A stretch of 64,000 nt of DNA, taken from the IMG/VR virus record IMGVR_UViG_3300029922_000054, positions 1 through 64,000 of that record, one strand, 5' to 3'. Positions 7,345 through 13,976 of the stretch are shown here, in pieces. Source of the stretch: a virus. The notes beneath the pieces are model-generated. The model was given only the letters and a program-made list of their open reading frames with translations, was not told where the DNA came from and ran no database searches. The translations under genes were made by a program, and so were the position numbers. Numbering within the stretch: the first letter of the stretch is position 1; every line of letters begins with the position of its first letter.

Positions 7345-8022
7345 TCAATCGCTTACATCCTCATCCATAGAACTCACGACGATCTTTGAACCCCTCATAC
7401 GCCCTGGATTGCTGCTTTTACGCCCATTCTCACGCCTCCAACGCTCCCAACGCTCCGCACGCCGATCACCCCAGTTTGGAAGCACAGAACGCAGAATATC
7501 GGGCAAACTGTGCACAGAATGGCTCGAAACGCACAAGCCATCATATTGATTGCATGGGATTGGTGTATTTGATGCAGGAATGATGCCTGCAATGGTGAGC
7601 ACGGACTCAAGCTTGGCAAAGTTGCGGCGCATGGCGACCTCACGGTGGAGCAAAGTGTAGGCCTTGAAGCCCGTGAACGAGTAGCATTTGATTGGATCGT
7701 GGCCTTGAGGCTTGAGTGAGTGGGCAGGATTAAGAAACTCACGACCGACGCGGGCGGCACGCCCCCGCTCCCCTTCCGTCCCCCACCAACAGCCTAGACA
7801 TACAAGGGCGATATGAAGGGTCCTGCGGGACACCCCAAGCGCAGCACAAACCTCGTCGCAGTCGATGATAACCGGACCATTCTCGGGGCCTGAAATGCCG
7901 TCTGGCGAGTCCTGTGGGGCCGGATGATGCCACTCAAGGTAAGTCAGCACCAGCGCGAGGGTGGGGCCGTGAAGCACTTTGGCGAGTCCTGCATAGTAGG
8001 GAATGGGGTCATTTGCGTCCAT
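7345..8022 (-). CDS. Helix-turn-helix-like protein (225 aa)
   Basis: I start at ATG 8022 (MDANDPIPYYAGLAK); a TTG at 8055 is also open. Around residues 56-75 there is a plausible helix-turn-helix, CDEVCAALGVSRRTLHIALV, within a winged-helix-like layout. The C-terminus is very basic (RRAERWERWRRENGRK). It is divergent from the rightward early block and shares an operator-rich spacer with it, which suits a regulator or replication initiator. I cannot decide between these. Confidence 0.6.
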   Translation of the reverse strand: MDANDPIPYYAGLAKVLHGPTLALVLTYLEWHHPAPQDSPDGISGPENGPVIIDCDEVCAALGVSRRTLHIALVCLGCWWGTEGERGRAARVGREFLNPAHSLKPQGHDPIKCYSFTGFKAYTLLHREVAMRRNFAKLESVLTIAGIIPASNTPIPCNQYDGLCVSSHSVHSLPDILRSVLPNWGDRRAERWERWRRENGRKSSNPGRMRGSKIVVSSMDEDVSD

Positions 8023-8059
8023 GCGTCCATCATATATGGAGTGATTTTCAGCCAAATAA

Positions 8060-8095
8060 GATCGTCGTGCGATCTTTGATAGCGTTGATTATCAA
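8060..8095. promoter_or_regulatory. Two inverted repeats in the divergent spacer
   Basis: GATCG-TCGTG-CGATC (8060-8074) and TTGATA-gcgttgat-TATCAA (8076-8095) lie side by side between divergent genes, about 40 bases before the rightward promoter. They are likely operator sites for a dimeric regulator, perhaps the HTH protein at 7345-8022. Confidence 0.45.
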
Positions 8096-8132
8096 GCACT
8101 TGCAGAAAGTTGAATTAAAGCTAAAATAAAGC

Positions 8133-8161
8133 TTGACAAGTATTCGGCATAAGCGCACTAT
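8133..8161 (+). promoter_or_regulatory. Rightward sigma-70-type early promoter
   Basis: A perfect -35 TTGACA (8133-8138) is followed by a 17-base spacer and CACTAT (8156-8161) as -10. It points into the rightward block; the first gene starts 52 bases downstream. It is the best host-type promoter in the window and is likely the main early promoter. Confidence 0.65.
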
Positions 8162-8212
8162 TGGGACAGTTAAGCAATACAGCGGCAATCAACCGCATAA
8201 GGAGCAGCAAAA

Positions 8213-8383
8213 ATGAATCTCGTACGAATCAACAAATTGCCCGCAGGCGCTGTGAAGGAAGGCCCCACTATGCGCCACGAAGTTTCGCGCGCTACCTCTC
8301 AATCTTATCGCATCGGCGACCAACTCTATGAGCGCATCATCCGGGACAGCGGAGAAATCACTGTCTACAAACTCGTGGATTAA
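8213..8383 (+). CDS. First rightward early gene (56 aa)
   Basis: ATG at 8213 follows AAGGAGCAGCAAAA. The 56-residue product begins MNLVRINKLPAGAVKEG and ends GEITVYKLVD; it is soluble and mixed alpha/beta. No motif is recognised. As the first gene after the early promoter it may act on the host early in infection, which is an inference from position. Confidence 0.65.
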   Translation: MNLVRINKLPAGAVKEGPTMRHEVSRATSQSYRIGDQLYERIIRDSGEITVYKLVD

Positions 8384-8462
8384 CCTCCGCCGCGCGGTAC
8401 TTGCCGTAAGCGGTAGCGTCCGGTCGATCACCGGCAAGCCAGGCGAAAGATGGCACCCATTC

Positions 8463-8484
8463 GCAGGACTCACGAGGGTCCTGC
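8463..8484 (+). promoter_or_regulatory. Motif-built leader hairpin before 8511 gene
   Basis: GCAGGAC (8463-8469) and GTCCTGC (8478-8484) form a 7-bp stem extended by a T-G pair. The same CCAACCT sequence follows this hairpin and the one at 8707. It lies 26 bases before the next start codon. Confidence 0.55.
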
Positions 8485-8510
8485 CAACCTCTTTACCGGG
8501 AGGCAACACC

Positions 8511-8696
8511 ATGGCATCACGACGCACAATCTTTGCTCGTCCTGGAAGCGCACTTCGCGCCGCTACAAGCAACAATCCCCGCAATCTCCCGTGCCCCACG
8601 TGCGGCAAGCCCAACAAGCTCACGCCGGCCGATGTGCGCCGCGGCTACCAATGCGACGAGTGCGCCGGCCGTGAAGAAGGGTTCGGTTGCTGCTGA
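8511..8696 (+). CDS. Small zinc-ribbon protein (61 aa)
   Basis: ATG at 8511 follows GGGAGGCAACACC. After a basic N-terminus (MASRRTIFARPGS) there is a zinc ribbon, LPCPTCGKPNKL and YQCDECAGR, and the chain ends GFGCC. The ribbon is similar to that of small single-domain nucleic-acid-binding proteins. It is flanked by two hairpins built from the GTCCTG motif. Confidence 0.65.
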   Translation: MASRRTIFARPGSALRAATSNNPRNLPCPTCGKPNKLTPADVRRGYQCDECAGREEGFGCC

Positions 8697-8706
8697 ATCA
8701 CTCCCA

Positions 8707-8731
8707 CAGGACTCTGACCATTTGAGTCCTG
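8707..8731 (+). promoter_or_regulatory. Motif-built leader hairpin before 8778 gene
   Basis: CAGGACTC (8707-8714) and GAGTCCTG (8724-8731) are a perfect 8-bp inverted repeat with a 9-base loop, placed between the stop at 8696 and the start at 8778. It lacks a U-run, so it may be a weak terminator, an RNA-processing site or a translational element. Confidence 0.55.
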
Positions 8732-8777
8732 CCAACCTCAACCGGCACCATCAACCTCTTTTACAGGAGAGACGACA

Positions 8778-9428
8778 ATGCCAAGATATGGAAACAATGC
8801 ACGCGGGGTTCGTAAGATGATCGCCGACGATAAAGCTGAAGCCCACGTACAGCGCACCCAGCCCAAAGTATGCGGTTGCGGCTATCCTCCTCATGTGGGA
8901 CGCTGCCAGCCCAAGCTAATGCCATCCCCACCCCAGCAGGCCGTGATTATGCTCCAGCACATCATCAATCTGTTTCCCGATGAGCCAGACGTGATCTTTG
9001 TCGCAGCCGTGGCCATTGCCGACATTGCAACCGAGGCCGCCAACAACGGGACCATCGTAGACCCGCTCATGGGATCAGACTTTGTTCCTCCGAGTCCTGC
9101 ACCATGGAAATTCCACCTCGAATTGCAGCATCCCCAAAGCGATGAGCACTTGGCCGCTTGCCCATCGTGCATGATGGCGCATGACAAAGCGCTCCCCGAT
9201 GTACCGAGTCCTGCCGCCACAGCGACCGAGAGCAGCACAGGACCCATCCAGGTGTTCAGCGACCGCGAGCTGGCGACGGTGCTCTATGCGCTCAGGGAGA
9301 TTCAAATGGGGCTGCACGATACTGACGATGTACGCGAAGAAATGGCAGTCAGTGAGCACTTTGACCATTGCACACCGCTTGACGAAAGCGAGATAGACGT
9401 ACTCTGTGAACGGCTGAACCTCGCATGA
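8778..9428 (+). CDS. Unknown Cys/His-containing protein (216 aa)
   Basis: ATG at 8778 follows ACAGGAGAGACGACA. Early residues hold CGCGYPPHVGRC, a likely metal knuckle. The middle is a helical, hydrophobic stretch (VIMLQHIINLFPDEPDVIFV) that may pack as a domain, then HPQSDEHLAACPSCMMAH, a second Cys/His group. The C-terminal part is acidic and helical. The function is unknown. Three GTCCTG-type motifs fall within the gene. Confidence 0.68.
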   Translation: MPRYGNNARGVRKMIADDKAEAHVQRTQPKVCGCGYPPHVGRCQPKLMPSPPQQAVIMLQHIINLFPDEPDVIFVAAVAIADIATEAANNGTIVDPLMGSDFVPPSPAPWKFHLELQHPQSDEHLAACPSCMMAHDKALPDVPSPAATATESSTGPIQVFSDRELATVLYALREIQMGLHDTDDVREEMAVSEHFDHCTPLDESEIDVLCERLNLA

Positions 9429-9432
9429 ACCG

Positions 9433-9550
9433 GGCAGGCTTGCCCTGCCTAGGATGTCGAAGCCTGGGGCACCATGAAACCTTGGGCGGTGGTACCACAG
9501 TAGCTCTGCTTCATGGGAAACAGACTACGTGAAATACCCGGCATCCTAGG
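9433..9550 (+). promoter_or_regulatory. Structured intergenic element A
   Basis: Directly after the stop at 9428, GGCAGG/CCTGCC (9433-9449) forms a short hairpin. CCTAGGATG (9448-9456) then pairs perfectly with CATCCTAGG (9542-9550) around about 85 bases. The next start is at 9583. The two stems share CC, so they compete. I see no protein in this 154-base gap. It belongs to the same class as elements at 13.4, 13.5, 15.7, 16.0, 20.3 and 28.9 kb. Confidence 0.5.
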
Positions 9551-9582
9551 GAGCGCAAGATACTCCAGAATTGAGGAACCAA

Positions 9583-9714
9583 ATGACCATTCTTGTCCTG
9601 TTGTTCTCGCTGTTGCTGCATGTTCACCCAGTCGGACCCGAGCCCAGTCGCATCGGCGTCCATGTCTGCCATCCCTCAACTGTTACCACCCAATCCGTTC
9701 GCAGGACTCTCTAG
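9583..9714 (+). CDS. Possible small membrane protein (43 aa)
   Basis: ATG at 9583 follows TTGAGGAACCAA. The N-terminus MTILVLLFSLLLHVHP is hydrophobic enough to be a short membrane anchor or signal; the rest is polar. Its last codons coincide with a GTCCTG-motif hairpin (9702-9720), and the next gene starts 21 bases on. Function is unknown. Confidence 0.45.
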   Translation: MTILVLLFSLLLHVHPVGPEPSRIGVHVCHPSTVTTQSVRRTL

Positions 9715-9720
9715 GTCCTG
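9702..9720 (+). promoter_or_regulatory. Motif-built leader hairpin before 9736 gene
   Basis: CAGGAC (9702-9707) and GTCCTG (9715-9720) form a 6-bp stem with a 7-base loop, 15 bases before the ATG at 9736 and just before its ribosome site GAGGAG. It is in place to affect initiation. Confidence 0.5.
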
Positions 9721-9735
9721 TCGAGGAGCGCAACC

Positions 9736-10005
9736 ATGCAGGTAATCCTCCATTGCACAGTTATCGACGTGAGCGGAGTGGCTGAAGCTAGCGCGCAAGA
9801 CCAGGCAGAGGCCACGCGCGCAGAGGCTCGTGAGATAGTGGCCGAGATGAACGAGATCGCTGCCGAGTGCCTAGCTACTGGCTATAGCGGGGATGGACGC
9901 TGGCATAAACCTCAACAGGAATCATCATGGAAGCGCATGGCAGCTCTCTACGCCGTATACCTCCTGCTCATCTGCGGCACCGCCTGGGACATCACGCATT
10001 GGTAG
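9736..10005 (+). CDS. Small protein with C-terminal membrane segment (89 aa)
   Basis: ATG at 9736 follows GAGGAGCGCAACC. A soluble N-terminal part rich in Ala/Glu (EATRAEAREIVAEMNEIAAE) is followed by a basic patch and a membrane segment (MAALYAVYLLLICGTAWDI) at the very end. After the TAG the same frame continues with another membrane-type stretch (see 10021-10092). A membrane-anchored accessory or lysis-related role is possible but not shown. Confidence 0.62.
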   Translation: MQVILHCTVIDVSGVAEASAQDQAEATRAEAREIVAEMNEIAAECLATGYSGDGRWHKPQQESSWKRMAALYAVYLLLICGTAWDITHW

Positions 10006-10020
10006 CCAAGTATCGAGGTT

Positions 10021-10092
10021 TTGTGCGCGGTGCTGGTATTTGCGCTGCTGGTCTGCCTTATCGTGCATCGGAATACGGGAGGCCGCGCATGA
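10021..10092 (+). CDS. Possible tiny membrane peptide (23 aa)
   Basis: In the same frame as the 9736 gene, after its TAG, a TTG at 10021 could start a 23-residue product whose core VLVFALLVCLIV is a clear membrane helix, ending HRNTGGRA. The TGA overlaps the ATG at 10089. It may instead be reached by readthrough of the TAG at 10003. Low certainty. Confidence 0.3.
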   Translation: MCAVLVFALLVCLIVHRNTGGRA

Positions 10093-10251
10093 GGACACCA
10101 GCAGAGAACCAGCAGTTCGTGCGGGATCACTGGGTGCGGGTGTGGATTCATTCTTGGCTTGTTCGTTTGGCAGATCACCGACACAATTCATGGCAAGCGT
10201 TGGCTTCGGCAGGAACGCCGCAGGGCTGAGCGCAGAAAAGAGGGACAATGA
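10089..10251 (+). other. Possible frameshifted small membrane protein
   Basis: ATG at 10089 opens a 46-residue frame (MRTPAENQQFVRDHWVRV...) ending at 10229. Its first third reads naturally, but the later part reads better in the next frame: GFILGLFVWQITDTI followed by a basic tail ending KRWLRQERRRAERRKEGQ, with a TGA overlapping the ATG of the 10248 gene. The switch would lie near 10137-10150. Either a sequence error, a programmed frameshift or a decayed gene could explain this. Confidence 0.35.
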
Positions 10252-10469
10252 GCAAGATTTTCGTTCCGTTGACCCCAGAGGCAGAGGCACTCGTGGAATA
10301 TCACGAAAAGCGTTACGCCGCCCTGCAAGCTTCACACGAGGAGCTGATTGACGCTCTGCATCGGGCGGTAACCGAGATGAAGTTTTGGGCGAAAGGGCAC
10401 GCCGATGCGGAGATCTTCATCGCGGAAAAGGCCCTAGCCAACGCGGCGAAGCTGGATCCAACCAAGTAA
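10248..10469 (+). CDS. Unknown helical small protein (73 aa)
   Basis: ATG at 10248 follows AGAGGGACA and overlaps a TGA. The protein is almost entirely helical and charged (LTPEAEALVEYHEKRYAALQ, then HEELIDALHRAVTEM), like a short coiled coil or three-helix bundle. No family is recognised. Confidence 0.62.
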   Translation: MSKIFVPLTPEAEALVEYHEKRYAALQASHEELIDALHRAVTEMKFWAKGHADAEIFIAEKALANAAKLDPTK

Positions 10470-10509
10470 CGTCAACGTTGGTGCTATGACACCTGAAAGG
10501 AGTAAGGCA

Positions 10510-10794
10510 GTGAACGCGAATTATGTGATTGGTAGCGAATTCCCAGAACGGAGATTACAGCAAAGCGCAGAAGAACACCCTCTCCTACACAGCAGGATTA
10601 CTGAACTACAGGTTCACACTCTCCTAAGCGTGAATTTCAATGATCACGAGGTGTGGACAACGAACGAAATATACGCCCATCTCAGCAAGGTAGCAAAGGG
10701 TTTGAATGCGACGGCGGTGATGATCTACTCGAACACGCTTTCCGATGAAGGATGCTTCCACCATTATGTTGGAAATCCCACCATCAAAGTCTAG
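10510..10794 (+). CDS. Unknown small protein (94 aa)
   Basis: I choose GTG 10510 because AAAGGAG sits at proper distance; an ATG at 10486 is open but poorly placed. The product has ELQVHTLLSVNFNDHEVWTT and a helical ITEL/HLSKVAKGL part, ending with VGNPTIKV. It is soluble, mixed alpha/beta and unrecognised. A gap of 58 bases without features separates it from the next gene. Confidence 0.58.
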   Translation: MNANYVIGSEFPERRLQQSAEEHPLLHSRITELQVHTLLSVNFNDHEVWTTNEIYAHLSKVAKGLNATAVMIYSNTLSDEGCFHHYVGNPTIKV

Positions 10795-10852
10795 GCACCG
10801 TCTCGATACCCACTAACCCGTACCGGCGGCTCCGGCTGTGAGAGGTGAGAGA

Positions 10853-11008
10853 TTGAAGATCAAGGTAGGGTTGAGCATAGGTTTTGTTGCTGACCGCAAA
10901 GATGAGATTGAAGTCGAAGACGGCCTCACCGACGAGGAGATTGAAATCGAAGTAAGAGATTGGGCCAACAATTACATCGAAACATGGTGGGAAAAGGTGC
11001 CTAAATGA
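10853..11008 (+). CDS. Small acidic protein (51 aa)
   Basis: A TTG at 10853 following GAGGTGAGAG starts a 51-residue product, beginning KIKVGLSIGFVADRKDEIEV and then rich in Glu/Asp with a Trp-rich end (NNYIETWWEKVPK). Its TGA overlaps the ATG at 11005. The strongly acidic, Trp-containing character is seen in DNA-mimic or host-takeover peptides, but no function can be assigned. Confidence 0.55.
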   Translation: MKIKVGLSIGFVADRKDEIEVEDGLTDEEIEIEVRDWANNYIETWWEKVPK

Positions 11009-11301
11009 CTGCTCTCTTAGTCCTGTCCGCGCCAACCCTGCTGGCCGTGCCTGTGCCGGGGAAAGAAAGGTGTGCTGTGATTGAGAAACTGGAACGGTAC
11101 GGGCGAACGATCATCAATGATCCAGATGGGCCGCAAGGTTTATTTGTTCTCGCCGACAAGGCCCACGCCCGCGAGGATGCGCTGCTAGAGGCAGCAAAGC
11201 GTTCTCTATTCTCCACCGATTGCGGCGGGGATTGTGTAAGTGAAGGATGTTCCCACAGAAAATTGCGGTTAGTAATTCAAGAGATTGAGGCCACCCAATG
11301 A
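11005..11301 (+). CDS. Unknown small protein (98 aa)
   Basis: ATG at 11005 overlaps the preceding stop. A GTG at 11077 with AAAGAAAGG upstream is an alternative start that would drop the hydrophobic first 24 residues. The conserved-looking part is VIEKLERYGRTIINDPDGPQ through a helical region and a Cys/His patch (CGGDCVSEGCSH). It may bind metal. It overlaps the next gene by ATGA. Confidence 0.55.
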   Translation: MTALLVLSAPTLLAVPVPGKERCAVIEKLERYGRTIINDPDGPQGLFVLADKAHAREDALLEAAKRSLFSTDCGGDCVSEGCSHRKLRLVIQEIEATQ

Positions 11302-11507
11302 CACTCCGCAATGGCTCCTGGACCAACCGCCCCGACCCGATGTACGACCACTCCCACGAGATGCCGAGCAAAGACTACCCGCTCTCAACCGTCTTGACTG
11401 AGCATCGCTGGTGGCAAGATGTGCCCTGGGGCCAAGTCGTCGCCGCAATCGTAATCGCTCTCATCATCTTCGGCGCGTGCCACTGCGCTGGATGCTTTGA
11501 CAAGTGA
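11298..11507 (+). CDS. Small single-pass membrane protein (69 aa)
   Basis: ATG at 11298 overlaps the preceding stop (ATGA). A polar N-terminal half rich in His and Pro is followed by one membrane helix (VVAAIVIALIIFGAC) and a short Cys-containing tail (HCAGCFDK). The orientation is likely N-out or N-in with a cytosolic head; this cannot be decided. A holin-like role is conceivable, but there is no endolysin beside it. Confidence 0.6.
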   Translation: MTLRNGSWTNRPDPMYDHSHEMPSKDYPLSTVLTEHRWWQDVPWGQVVAAIVIALIIFGACHCAGCFDK

Positions 11508-11515
11508 GGAAAACC

Positions 11516-11776
11516 ATGATCGAGATACCACCCCAATACGAAGCTCTGAGTCCTGCCAAGGTCGCCAAGCTGCTCAAGGTTTCAATCTCTGCCATCACGC
11601 AGGCCCGTAGGCGCACCGCAGGACTCTGCAGGTACTGTGACAGCCCAGCACTCGATGGCCTGACGGTCTGTGCAGCCCACAGGACACAACGCAACAGCAC
11701 GACCAGGCAGCGCATGGGATCGAATCCCTGGAAAGCCGGGGGCCGCGGTCGTCCACCCAAGAAAGCAGGTGAGTAA
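11516..11776 (+). CDS. Helix-turn-helix plus zinc-knuckle protein (86 aa)
   Basis: ATG at 11516 follows GTGAGGAAAACC. Residues 10-30 (LSPAKVAKLLKVSISAITQA) fit a helix-turn-helix. The next part, RYCDSPALDGLTVCAAHR, fits a small zinc site (CxxC...CxxH-like), and the end is basic and Gly-rich (GRGRPPKKAGE, AT-hook-like). It is probably a small DNA-binding regulator. The HTH turn overlaps a GAGTCCTG motif. Confidence 0.62.
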   Translation: MIEIPPQYEALSPAKVAKLLKVSISAITQARRRTAGLCRYCDSPALDGLTVCAAHRTQRNSTTRQRMGSNPWKAGGRGRPPKKAGE

Positions 11777-12024
11777 TGGCACAGCGTGATTTGCTGGCAT
11801 TGTCGAAGATCGACGAGTTTGCAACCTGGGCGAAGACTCAAGGCTTCGAGCGCGAACCGATCCGTGGTCCTTATGAGGTCCTGCGGCTGAGGTTCGAGGA
11901 CTCTCCACCGCTCCTCTATTTCACCCGGTCCACGAGTTTGAGTGGCGGTAAACCAGTCCACGCCACAGCCCAACATGACGGCGCGCAGCTCGTCCGCAGA
12001 TGGATCAGAAGCAGGACAAAATAA
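11776..12024 (+). CDS. Unknown small protein (82 aa)
   Basis: ATG at 11776 overlaps the TAA of the previous gene. The sequence has FATWAKTQGFEREPIRGPYE, then VLRLRFEDSPPLLYFTR and ends HDGAQLVRRWIRSRTK. It is a compact alpha/beta protein with a basic end and is of a type I associate with phage early regions. No function is assigned. Confidence 0.6.
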   Translation: MAQRDLLALSKIDEFATWAKTQGFEREPIRGPYEVLRLRFEDSPPLLYFTRSTSLSGGKPVHATAQHDGAQLVRRWIRSRTK

Positions 12025-12087
12025 TTATGGCTTTTATGTCCCAATGGTGCTAATGTAAGATTCACAACCGGCCAGAGGAGGCCACGA

Positions 12088-13374
12088 ATGACCGAACAGA
12101 ACGCTCTCGAAGTCCAACAGCAGACCCAGATTCAGCCGTACCAGGAGCAGAACATCTCCATGGTCCAGCAGTACGCGACGGCGCGCATCCAATCCGCCTA
12201 CACGATGGCTCTCCGCAACCCGCGTGACAACCGCATCGAGATGATCCGTCAGAATGTCCTGCGCGAGTGCCAGAGGCCGTCTTTCTGCGCACCCGACGAG
12301 GCCAAGTATGGCTCCAGCCTCGCCATCTATGCCGTGCCGCGTGGCAAGGTCCAGGTCAATGGCAAATGGGTCGACAACCTGATCCAAGGCCCGACCATTC
12401 GCTTTGCCGAGATGCTGCTCCGCGAGTGGGGCTTCCTGTCCATCGAAGTCAACCCGATGGGCGAGACGGACGACTATAAGCTGCTTCAAGTGGTCTGCAC
12501 TGATTACCAGTCGTGCAACTTCACCAGCGAGATCGTGAACGTCCCCAAGAGCATCGAGCGCAAGAAGCTGCGCGACGGCGACGAACTGATCAGCCAGCGC
12601 ACAAACAGCTACGGCGATCCGGTCTATCTGGTGTGGGCAACCGACGATGAGATCGCCATGAAGACCAATGCGCTGGTCAGCAAGGCGCGTAGGAACCTGA
12701 TTCTGCAAGCTGTCCCCGGCTGGCTTATCGAGGAGGCAATAGTCAAAGTACGCGAGACAGCGCGGCAGAAGGATGCAGCCGATCCGGACGCTGCCAAGCG
12801 CAAGCTATTCGATGCCTTCGCCACCGTGGGCGTATCAGCGCAACAGTTGAGCGAGTTCGTAGGACACGGCAATGCTTTGAGTCCTGCCGAACTGGAGGAC
12901 CTGCGCGGCTACTTCAGCGGGATCAAGGAAGGCTACACAACCTGGGCGGCCATCATCGCGGCCAAGGAAGAGCACAAGGACGACGACGGCACCGCCGCGG
13001 CGATCGCAGCAGCTTTCGAGTTCTTGGAACTGCCTCTCGCTCAAACCCGCAAGATCAAAGGCAAGTATCTGAAGGTGGGCGGAGACAAGGAACTGCTGAC
13101 GTGGCTCCAGGGCGAAGTGGCGAAGAAGCAGAACACCGGCGCCAAGCAGGAAGAGAAGAAGCCAGCGGCCGCCAAGCAGCAGGATGATCTCAAGCACGCA
13201 GGAGACGTGGCAGAAAAGGAACTGAACCGCATGGCCGATGAAGTTGTCGCGGATCTCAAGCAAGACGCCGAACCTGAACCGCCAGCGAAACAGGACTCGA
13301 AGCCTGATCCTGCACCAGCCAAGCAAACCAGCCGGCCAGCACCCATTCCGGTATCTGACGACGACGATTTTTAA
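12088..13374 (+). CDS. Probable single-strand annealing recombinase
   Basis: This 428-residue protein (ribosome site AGAGGAGG) resembles a phage single-strand annealing family. A block near residues 100-215 carries GPTIRFAEMLLREWG, then ATDDEIAMKTNALVSKARRN and LQAVPGWLIEEAI, the pattern I recall from RecT-like proteins. After residue 330 it is a disordered Lys/Pro/Gln-rich tail ending SDDDDF, like the acidic tip of SSB proteins that docks partners. It would anneal single strands made by the nuclease at 14398-15708. Family assignment is from memory and is moderate. Confidence 0.55.
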   Translation: MTEQNALEVQQQTQIQPYQEQNISMVQQYATARIQSAYTMALRNPRDNRIEMIRQNVLRECQRPSFCAPDEAKYGSSLAIYAVPRGKVQVNGKWVDNLIQGPTIRFAEMLLREWGFLSIEVNPMGETDDYKLLQVVCTDYQSCNFTSEIVNVPKSIERKKLRDGDELISQRTNSYGDPVYLVWATDDEIAMKTNALVSKARRNLILQAVPGWLIEEAIVKVRETARQKDAADPDAAKRKLFDAFATVGVSAQQLSEFVGHGNALSPAELEDLRGYFSGIKEGYTTWAAIIAAKEEHKDDDGTAAAIAAAFEFLELPLAQTRKIKGKYLKVGGDKELLTWLQGEVAKKQNTGAKQEEKKPAAAKQQDDLKHAGDVAEKELNRMADEVVADLKQDAEPEPPAKQDSKPDPAPAKQTSRPAPIPVSDDDDF

Positions 13375-13404
13375 CCAGCTTTCCGTGCGGTAACACGGAG
13401 AGGA

Positions 13405-13500
13405 TGCGCGGCGGGGACCAACGCGATGAGCAGAACAGCCCCACAGACGATGCGCCCGTACTGAAGACCCTCAGAAGGCTACGAAACGGGCAGCCGCGCA
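13405..13500 (+). promoter_or_regulatory. Structured intergenic element B
   Basis: TGCGCGGC (13405-13412) pairs perfectly with GCCGCGCA (13493-13500) across 80 bases in the gap after the annealing protein. An open frame of 38 codons (13404-13520, MRGGDQRDEQNSPTDD...) runs through it and cannot be excluded as a microprotein. Followed at once by element C. Confidence 0.45.
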
Positions 13501-13511
13501 CACTTCAACAA

Positions 13512-13595
13512 GGCAGGTAGGTGTCCTGCCGAAGCCGATCTAGCGTACAGCGTTGTAGTTTGACTGATGTGGCGCAAGTTGGACCGGCTTCGGCA
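13512..13595 (+). ncRNA. Structured leader element C (related to G)
   Basis: TGCCGAAGCCG (13527-13537) pairs perfectly over 11 bp with CGGCTTCGGCA (13585-13595). A shorter hairpin, GGCAGG (13512-13517) with CCTGCC (13525-13530), uses the same TGCC, so the two folds exclude each other. The 3' side (GGCAGCACATTCA) is shared with element G at 28.99 kb. Next comes CACCAGGAGACAGGACC and the ATG at 13620. A cis-acting switch is inferred. Confidence 0.5.
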
Positions 13596-13619
13596 GCACA
13601 TTCACCAGGAGACAGGACC

Positions 13620-13784
13620 ATGGACCGAACAGGACCTCAATATTGCCCTTTGTGTGGGGCTCACGAGTTTGAACAGGAAGAGGGAACCTCAACCGATGCT
13701 GAGATCCTGAAGCGCCACGATGAGATCATCGCCCTCTACAACAAACTCATCAACCTTGAACTCAATCCGCCGAAGCCAGAATAG
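13620..13784 (+). CDS. Small protein with N-terminal Cys pair (54 aa)
   Basis: ATG at 13620 directly follows structured element C and the ribosome site CCAGGAGA. The product starts MDRTGPQYCPLCGAHEFEQ, half of a zinc knuckle, and continues with a helix (ILKRHDEIIALYNKLINLEL). It may dimerise through shared metal. Function is unknown; its placement makes it the likely target of element C. Confidence 0.6.
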   Translation: MDRTGPQYCPLCGAHEFEQEEGTSTDAEILKRHDEIIALYNKLINLELNPPKPE

Positions 13785-13793
13785 GACAGCACC

Positions 13794-13976
13794 ATGCCGA
13801 GATGTACCGCATGTGATGGAACGGGCTGGCTGCGCACTCAGCGCGATGTGAGCAAGATCTACGGCAGGACTCAGTTCAACAGCTACTCCCGTCCATGCCC
13901 ATGCTGCGGGGCAACCGGGAAGGTCGAGTTACCGCCATTCGACCGTAAACAGGCAGCAGCAGGAGAAACGCAATGA
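13794..13976 (+). CDS. DnaJ-type zinc-finger microprotein (60 aa)
   Basis: The chain contains CTACDGTGW and CPCCGATGK, the CxxCxGxG repeats of the DnaJ zinc centre, without a J-domain. It starts at ATG 13794 and its stop overlaps the next ATG (ATGA). In phages such stand-alone fingers are small nucleic-acid or protein-binding modules. It could assist the chaperonin set, which is only an association. Confidence 0.65.
   Translation: MPRCTACDGTGWLRTQRDVSKIYGRTQFNSYSRPCPCCGATGKVELPPFDRKQAAAGETQ

Noticed and set aside
11298-11507. Holin gene
   Set aside because: One membrane helix and a short Cys tail are not enough; there is no endolysin or spanin next to it.
11706-11734. T-arm-like GGGATCGAATCCC suggesting a tRNA
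   Set aside because: It lies inside the coding frame of the 11516-11776 gene and has no acceptor, D or anticodon arms around it.
12034-12708. Long leftward open frame of 224 codons
   Set aside because: It is antisense to the annealing protein gene; its composition is an echo of that gene and it lacks a ribosome site.
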